From Sphingomonas sp. (GTDB lineage: Bacteria > Pseudomonadota > Alphaproteobacteria > Sphingomonadales > Sphingomonadaceae): DNA of 64,000 nt. Location of the stretch: positions 248,001 through 312,000 of the forward strand of contig NZ_JAQZBC010000001.1 in the NCBI RefSeq assembly GCF_029239295.1. Direction: 5' to 3'. Shown here one piece after another: positions 59,426-64,000 of the stretch (positions are counted from its first letter, which is position 1; each line of letters begins with the position of its first letter). The position numbers and the translations under genes were made by a program. The notes beneath the pieces were generated by a model that worked only from the letters and a program-made list of their open reading frames with translations, had not been told where the DNA came from and ran no database searches.

Positions 59426-60793
59426 ATGGCGTTAGACATCCTAGTCGTCGACGACGAACTCGACATCCGCGAACTCGTGTCGGGCGTGCTTGAGGACGAA
59501 GGCTATGATACGCGCACCGCGGCGGACAGCGATGCGGCGCTGGAGGCGATTTCCACACGTCGCCCAAGCCTCGTGCTGCTGGACGTCTGGCTGCAGGGGT
59601 CGCGGCTGGACGGCCTGGAGTTGCTCGCCGAAATCAAGCGTCGCGACGCGTCGATCCCAGTGCTGGTGATTTCGGGGCACGGTAATCTCGATACTGCCGT
59701 GGCGGCAATTCGGCAGGGCGCGGCGGATTTCATCGAGAAGCCGTTTCAGGCGGAGCGCCTGCTGCTTATGGTCGAACGCGCGACGGAAACTGAGCGGTTG
59801 CGCCGCGAGGTGGCGAGCCTTCGCGCGTCGGCAGGCAGCGATACCGACCTGACCGGCAGTTCCAGCGCGATCAATGCGGTGCGTGCTACGCTGAAGCGGG
59901 TGGCCGCGACTGGTAGCCGAGTGATGATCGTCGGGCCCGCTGGCGTGGGCAAGGAAGTGGCGGCACGGTTGCTTCATGGATGGAGCCAGCGTGCCGCGGC
60001 GCCCTTCGTCGTCGTCAGCGCGGCCAATATGACGCCCGAGCGCGTGGAGGAGGAATTGTTCGGCGTAGAGGAGGCGGGCGATCTTGTACGGCCCGGCTTG
60101 CTCGAGCAGGCGCATGGCGGCACGCTGTTCCTCGACGAAATTGCGGACATGCCGATAACCACGCAAGGCCGCATCCTTCGCGTTCTGACTGACCAAAGCT
60201 TCACGCGCGTGGGCGGTACACGTGTGGTGAAGGTGGATGTTCGGGTGGTCTCCGCGACCGGGCGCGACCTGACCCAAGAGATCGCTGACTGCCGCTTCCG
60301 CGAAGATCTCTACTATCGGCTCAATGTCGTTCCGGTTGCCATCCCGTCCCTGGCCGAACGGCGCGAGGACATTCCGGCTTTGGTGGAGCATTTCGTCGCT
60401 CACTATGCGGCGCAGCGTCGGGTGACGACGCCGGAAGTGGCAACCGATGCGATGGTAGCGCTTCAATCCTACGACTGGCCGGGCAACGTCCGCCAGCTGC
60501 GCAACGTGGTAGAGCGCACGATCATCCTTGCCCCGGGTGATCGGATCGCGCGGATCGATGTTGACCTGCTGCCGGGCGAGGTTCTGGGGGATCAAGGCGG
60601 CGGGGGTGCCAACGCGATCATGGGTGCGCCGTTGCGCGAAGCACGCGAGACGTTCGAGCGTGAGTATCTGAAGGTACAGATCCGGCGATTTTCCGGAAAT
60701 ATCTCCCGAACCGCGACGTTTATCGGGATGGAGCGTTCTGCGCTTCACCGCAAACTCAAGTTGCTTGGGATCACGGATACACGCGACGATTGA
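59426..60793 (+). CDS. ntrX: Response regulator NtrX, no GAFTGA loop
   Basis: 455-residue NtrC-family regulator. The receiver carries [16 protein letters not shown] and the phosphoacceptor D in [17 protein letters not shown], a hallmark of NtrX. The AAA+ domain has Walker [16 protein letters not shown] and Walker [14 protein letters not shown]. Between them, where NtrC has GAFTGA, there is only [20 protein letters not shown], so the sigma-54 contact loop is missing. C-terminal Fis-like HTH ([20 protein letters not shown]). It likely acts without sigma-54. Downstream hfq starts 126 bases later. Confidence 0.95.
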   Translation: MALDILVVDDELDIRELVSGVLEDEGYDTRTAADSDAALEAISTRRPSLVLLDVWLQGSRLDGLELLAEIKRRDASIPVLVISGHGNLDTAVAAIRQGAADFIEKPFQAERLLLMVERATETERLRREVASLRASAGSDTDLTGSSSAINAVRATLKRVAATGSRVMIVGPAGVGKEVAARLLHGWSQRAAAPFVVVSAANMTPERVEEELFGVEEAGDLVRPGLLEQAHGGTLFLDEIADMPITTQGRILRVLTDQSFTRVGGTRVVKVDVRVVSATGRDLTQEIADCRFREDLYYRLNVVPVAIPSLAERREDIPALVEHFVAHYAAQRRVTTPEVATDAMVALQSYDWPGNVRQLRNVVERTIILAPGDRIARIDVDLLPGEVLGDQGGGGANAIMGAPLREARETFEREYLKVQIRRFSGNISRTATFIGMERSALHRKLKLLGITDTRDD

Positions 60794-60918
60794 TCGATCT
60801 GGACCCGATCCGGCCGGCTCCCTACATAGGGCGGAGCGTGCCGTTGGGGCTGCAACCGACGCCGGGCACCGGCGCATCGCGGGGAAAACCTCGCCAAAAA
60901 ACGAAAGGGCATCGATCG

Positions 60919-61410
60919 ATGGCCGATAAGCAAAGCTCTCTCCAAGACCTCTTCCTCAACGCCCTTCGCAAGTCGAAGACCCCGGTGACCCTGTTCCTGG
61001 TCAAAGGCGTCAAGCTGCAGGGTATCGTCACGTGGTTTGACAATTTCTCCGTTCTCCTGCGGCGCGATGGTCAGAGCCAGCTCATCTACAAGCATGCGAT
61101 TTCCACGATCATGCCGGGCGCGCAGATCGATGTGGCGGCAATCGTCGATCAGCTGGGCGAAGCCACCAAGAAGCAGCCGCTCTTGCAGGAAATCTTCCTG
61201 AACGCAGTGCGTCGCTCGGAAGACGCAGTGACGATGTTCCTGGTCAACGGTGTGATGCTGCAGGGACAGATCGCAGCTTTCGACCTTTTTTGCATGTTGC
61301 TTCAGCGGGATGGCACGTCCCAGCTGGTTTACAAGCATGCAGTTTCCACCATCCAGCCGGCGCGGCCGCTGAACCTGGCGGACGACAACAATGGGTCTGA
61401 CGAGGATTGA
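60919..61410 (+). CDS. hfq: Tandem Hfq with two Sm domains
   Basis: RNA chaperone for sRNA-mRNA pairing, but 163 residues long instead of about 80-100, with two full Hfq domains in one chain. Domain 1 (residues about 8-70) has [40 protein letters not shown] and [11 protein letters not shown]. Domain 2 (about 90-150) has [40 protein letters not shown] and [11 protein letters not shown]. The YKHA core is in both; the second copy has changes in the Sm1 loop. Start ATG 60919 (MADKQSSLQ); the frame is open upstream to 60790 but unrelated. The stop overlaps the hflX start (TTGA). Confidence 0.97.
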   Translation: MADKQSSLQDLFLNALRKSKTPVTLFLVKGVKLQGIVTWFDNFSVLLRRDGQSQLIYKHAISTIMPGAQIDVAAIVDQLGEATKKQPLLQEIFLNAVRRSEDAVTMFLVNGVMLQGQIAAFDLFCMLLQRDGTSQLVYKHAVSTIQPARPLNLADDNNGSDED

Positions 61411-62720
61411 GCGCCGGGTTTGACCGCGATCGCGAGGAATTCGCCCGGGGCGCACGCGCGATCGTCGTGTATCCAGACCTGGGCGGCTCCTCACGCGATG
61501 CCGATGCTCGCCTTGAGGAGACCGCCGGGCTTGCGGCCGCCATCGGCGTTGACGTCGTCGAGCGACAGGCCGTTCGTGTGCGGACGCCGAGGGCGGCGAC
61601 GCTCATGGGGTCCGGCCAGGTAGAGCAACTCGCAACGCTGGGCCGCCAGGAAGAGGCAACACTGTTCGTCTTCGATGCGGCTCTCTCACCGATCCAGCAG
61701 CGAAACCTCGAGACGCAGTTGGAAGCGAAGGTCATCGACCGAACTGGACTGATCCTCGAGATTTTCGGGGAACGCGCTGCGACTGCGGAAGGTCGGCTGC
61801 AGGTCGAGCTTGCTCACCTGGATTATCAGGCGGGCCGGCTGGTGCGCAGTTGGACCCACTTGGAACGCCAGCGGGGTGGCTTCGGCTTCCTAGGCGGCCC
61901 GGGCGAGACGCAGATCGAGGCGGATCGGCGACTAATCCGCGACCGGATGGCGCGTCTGCGCCGTGAGCTTGATCAGGTGACTCGCACGCGCGGCCTTCAT
62001 CGAGAGAGGCGGCAGCGCGCGCCGTGGCCGGTGATCGCCCTGGTCGGGTACACCAACGCGGGCAAATCAACGCTGTTCAACCGCCTGACCGGCGCTCATG
62101 TGATGGCGGAAGACCTTCTGTTCGCAACGCTGGACCCGACGCTGCGGCAGATCAGCCTTCCGGGGATCGACAAGGCGATCTTGTCGGACACGGTGGGCTT
62201 TGTGTCGGAATTGCCTACCCAACTCGTTGCTGCGTTCAAGGCGACGCTGGAAGAGGTGATCTCCGCCGATCTGCTGGTGCACGTTCGCGACGTTGCGCAT
62301 CCCGATACATCCGCCCAGAAGGCTGACGTGGAGGCCGTTCTGGCTGATATCGGCGTTTCCGAGGCTACGCCGCGGGTCGAGGCGTGGAACAAGGTCGATC
62401 TGCTGGAAGGCGATGCCCGCGAGCATCTGCTGACTGAAGCCGCGCGCCGCGACGATGTCGTTTCTTTGTCTGCGCTTAGTGGGGAAGGGATGGAGGAACT
62501 GGTTCGAGTGCTCTCGGAGCGGCTGACTCTAGGTCATCAGCGGTATTCGATCGAACTTCCGGCCGGCGATGGTGCCAACGCAGCGTGGCTGCACCAGCAT
62601 GGTGAAGTTCTGGAGCAGGAGATCGCGGGAGAGACGGCGGTGTACGAGGTGCGCATGGCTCCGAGTGACTATGCCCGGTTCATGGAGCGATTGCCCGGGC
62701 AGGGCGCACAGCAGGAGTGA
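61407..62720 (+). CDS. hflX: Ribosome-associated GTPase HflX
   Basis: 437-residue GTPase that splits stalled ribosomes. The N-terminal HflX domain begins [20 protein letters not shown]. Then come [31 protein letters not shown] and [21 protein letters not shown] domain: [13 protein letters not shown] (G1), [15 protein letters not shown] (G3) and NKVD (G4). TTG at 61407 is chosen since it overlaps the hfq stop and matches the family N-terminus; no ATG lies before the conserved block. Converges on mazG. Confidence 0.95.
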   Translation: MSAGFDRDREEFARGARAIVVYPDLGGSSRDADARLEETAGLAAAIGVDVVERQAVRVRTPRAATLMGSGQVEQLATLGRQEEATLFVFDAALSPIQQRNLETQLEAKVIDRTGLILEIFGERAATAEGRLQVELAHLDYQAGRLVRSWTHLERQRGGFGFLGGPGETQIEADRRLIRDRMARLRRELDQVTRTRGLHRERRQRAPWPVIALVGYTNAGKSTLFNRLTGAHVMAEDLLFATLDPTLRQISLPGIDKAILSDTVGFVSELPTQLVAAFKATLEEVISADLLVHVRDVAHPDTSAQKADVEAVLADIGVSEATPRVEAWNKVDLLEGDAREHLLTEAARRDDVVSLSALSGEGMEELVRVLSERLTLGHQRYSIELPAGDGANAAWLHQHGEVLEQEIAGETAVYEVRMAPSDYARFMERLPGQGAQQE

Positions 62721-62754
62721 TCGGATGGGCGGCGCCGTAGGCAACGCCCCTCTT

Positions 62755-63531
62755 CTATACCTTGCGCGGTTCACGTTCGGCTTGTTTTGCGGCTGACCAC
62801 AGCGCTTCCTGATCATCGAGGGTGAAACCCGCGATGGTGCCGCCCGCGGTCGCTTCCATTGCCCGGAAACGGCTCTCGAACTTCGTGTTGGCGGATCGAA
62901 GCGCAGCCTCTGCATCCACGCCGAGGTGCCGGGCCCAGTTTACCACCGCAAACAGAAGGTCGCCGATTTCCTCCGTCCTGGCCGCGTCGTCATCGGCGTT
63001 CAGCACTTCCTGAATTTCTTCGGCGATCTTTGCACGCGGGCCGTCATCGTCTGGCCAGTCAAAACCAACGCGGGCGGCTCGCTTTTGCAATTTCTCCGCG
63101 CGTAAGAGCGCTGGCAAGCCCAGAGCCACGCCGGCAAGCGCGCTCGGATCATCCTTGGCCGCTCGCTCCTCGGCCTTGATCGCCTCCCATAGATGATGCC
63201 CGCCTTCGACCGCACCCCCGAAAATATGTGGGTGCCGTCGTTCCATCTTGGTAGAAATCGCGTCTGCAACATCGCCGAGGGCGAAGTGGCCGGCTTCCTC
63301 GGCGATGCGGCTGTGAAAGACCACCTGGAGAAGAAGATCGCCGAGTTCGTCCTTCAGATCATCCATGTCACCACGTGCGCAGGCATCGGCGACCTCATAG
63401 GCCTCCTCAATGGTGTAGGGCGCGATCGTTTGGAAGGTCTGGACCTTGTCCCATTCACAACCCGTAGCAGGGTCTCGTAAGCGGGCCATGATTGTTTGAA
63501 GTCGCGCAAGGGCGTTAGAAGCGTTTGGCAT
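62755..63531 (-). CDS. mazG: Nucleoside triphosphate pyrophosphohydrolase MazG
   Basis: Hydrolyses NTPs and dNTPs to monophosphates; in E. coli it also lowers ppGpp. 258 residues with two MazG domains. The first has CEWDKVQTFQTIAPYTIEEA and DELGDLLLQVVFHSRIAEEA; the second has KIAEEIQEVLNADDDAARTE and EIGDLLFAVVNWARHLGVDA. Both carry the EExxE/ExxD metal-binding helices. Start ATG 63531 is preferred over the in-frame ATG at 63570, which would add 13 unrelated residues. Converges on hflX with 34 bases between. Confidence 0.95.
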   Translation of the reverse strand: MPNASNALARLQTIMARLRDPATGCEWDKVQTFQTIAPYTIEEAYEVADACARGDMDDLKDELGDLLLQVVFHSRIAEEAGHFALGDVADAISTKMERRHPHIFGGAVEGGHHLWEAIKAEERAAKDDPSALAGVALGLPALLRAEKLQKRAARVGFDWPDDDGPRAKIAEEIQEVLNADDDAARTEEIGDLLFAVVNWARHLGVDAEAALRSANTKFESRFRAMEATAGGTIAGFTLDDQEALWSAAKQAEREPRKV

Positions 63532-63744
63532 GACCCGCGGCTGGATAGCGACAACGCGGCCATGCGGCAATTTGGAAGACCAGGTGCTTCTGGGGGAGAC
63601 TAGCTAGCAAGATCGCACAATCAAAGATGCACAGTGCTTAAGGCGATAATATTTATTATGTTAAACAGCGATATCTGCTGCTCGCGGTTACTCACCGGAG
63701 CACTACCTGCCCGGACTTCCTAGTCCCTCAGCGTTGTCCCGCGT
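63532..63744. other. AT-rich intergenic region upstream of mazG
   Basis: 213 bases without a gene. A short segment (about 63620-63670) is much more AT-rich than the rest of the window and holds an inverted repeat ATAATA (63646-63651) / TATTAT (63654-63659). Further on, GGACT and AGTCC near 63712-63727 form a small hairpin just past the tiny gene's stop. The mazG promoter should lie here; several TTG/TAT-like boxes occur on the minus strand but none is convincing. Confidence 0.5.
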
Positions 63745-63909
63745 TCAGCGGTCAATCTGCATGAACACGATTGTCGCTAAGGCGAACAGCACGACCCATA
63801 TAAGTGCCAGCTTCATCGTTCTGCCGAGCGGTAGCCGTCGCGCGACCAAAGCGGAAACCGGCAGGATCAGCATCATTGCCAGTAGCCATACCTGTGGTCC
63901 TGCCGTCAA
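63745..63909 (-). CDS. Tiny two-span membrane protein (54 aa), unknown
   Basis: Short frame read on the minus strand from a TTG that overlaps the stop of the upstream metallohydrolase gene (TTGA at 63906-63909). It encodes 54 residues with two hydrophobic segments separated by a positive loop: VWLLAMMLILPVSALVA, then RRLPLGRTMK, then LALIWVVLFALATIVFMQ, ending IDR. The hairpin topology with a basic cytoplasmic loop and the translational coupling argue that it is real. No family assignment is possible. An opposite-strand frame here is judged a shadow. Confidence 0.65.
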   Translation of the reverse strand: MTAGPQVWLLAMMLILPVSALVARRLPLGRTMKLALIWVVLFALATIVFMQIDR

Positions 63910-64000
63910 AGAATGAACTCCAGGCCATCATAGGCCGGCTCCACGTGCGGCGGCAGTTCTGCCCGCAGGGTGGCGTAATCCATGGATTGGTCCATGTGAG
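63906..64000 (-). CDS. 3' end of a metallo-beta-lactamase-fold hydrolase (partial)
   Basis: Only the last 31 codons are inside the window; the rest lies to the right. The tail HMDQSMDYATLRAELPPHVE followed by PAYDGLEFIL closely resembles the C-terminus of PhnP-like/phosphoribosyl cyclic phosphodiesterase MBL-fold proteins (His-Met-x motif, then DYxTLxAELPxxVxPAYDGL). The metal site is off-window except possibly the terminal His. It is coupled to the tiny membrane-protein gene by the TTGA overlap. Confidence 0.72.
   Translation of the reverse strand, partial: HMDQSMDYATLRAELPPHVEPAYDGLEFIL

Noticed and set aside
59441..60877. 478-codon antisense frame opposite ntrX
   Set aside because: Covers the ntrX coding region; low-complexity Arg/His/Ala composition and no motif.
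63734..63916. 60-codon plus-strand frame near the right end
   Set aside because: It is antisense to the better-supported two-helix membrane protein and shows Ser/Arg-rich shadow composition.

Overview
The window looks like a chromosomal segment of a sphingomonad (Alphaproteobacteria, Sphingomonadales, probably Sphingomonas or a close relative). The DNA is GC-rich. The gene set is alphaproteobacterial: ChvG/ChvI joined to an HPr kinase/PTS block, dusB-ntrB-ntrC-ntrY-ntrX-hfq-hflX, a fused IspDF, and HdaA. More specifically sphingomonad hints are a TonB-dependent receptor, a double-length Hfq, and hdaA-ppk-ppx beside a DUF2066-type protein. I see no rRNA, tRNA, CRISPR array, insertion sequence or prophage. 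Coding density is very high, with many ATGA/GTGA/TTGA stop-start overlaps, and no gap between genes exceeds 300 bases.

Layout. 1-9.3 kb: 3' part of a TonB receptor, typA, a Gfo/Idh/MocA oxidoreductase, small secreted proteins, an EVE protein, a nitronate monooxygenase and a gamma-carbonic anhydrase. 9.4-17 kb: a tiny membrane protein, an LplT-like MFS transporter, pgsA-moaD-moaE, a fasciclin lipoprotein, thiE, an M23 peptidase, efp, suhB and a DUF481 protein. 17-22.7 kb (minus): one continuous unit chvI-chvG-hprK-rapZ-EIIA-ptsH-trmH-rppH, joining an envelope two-component system to a sugar-free PTS and RNA-processing factors. 22.8-28.6 kb: mscS, qmcA-nfeD, guaB, an RsmB-type methyltransferase and a TPR protein. 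28.6-34.1 kb (minus): lptD-surA-pdxA-rsmA, the outer-membrane biogenesis operon. 34.2-37.2 kb: pepA-holC, then ndk and a GNAT acetyltransferase. 37.2-39.8 kb (minus): purM-purN-yjbR-like-unknown. 39.9-45.4 kb: a DUF2066-like protein, then hdaA-ppk-ppx (control of replication initiation and polyphosphate). 45.4-49.3 kb: an I78 inhibitor lipoprotein and rnd (minus), then aspS and a DUF892-like gene. 49.3-53.5 kb: beta-carbonic anhydrase, lipA-ratA/coq10, and ispDF-unknown-cinA (minus). 53.6-62.7 kb: the nitrogen/redox regulatory operon dusB-ntrBC-ntrYX-hfq-hflX. 62.8-64 kb (minus): mazG, a tiny membrane protein, and the 3' end of a metallo-beta-lactamase-fold hydrolase.

Most of the window is housekeeping. 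The parts most worth a second look are the tandem (two-Sm-domain) Hfq, NtrX without a GAFTGA loop, the chvI-to-rppH operon, the DUF2066 protein with a metal-binding-like fold but no CXXC next to hdaA-ppk-ppx, and two unlisted ~50-residue membrane peptides at 9389-9550 and 63745-63909. Product names rest on motif and family recognition by eye; no database search was run.
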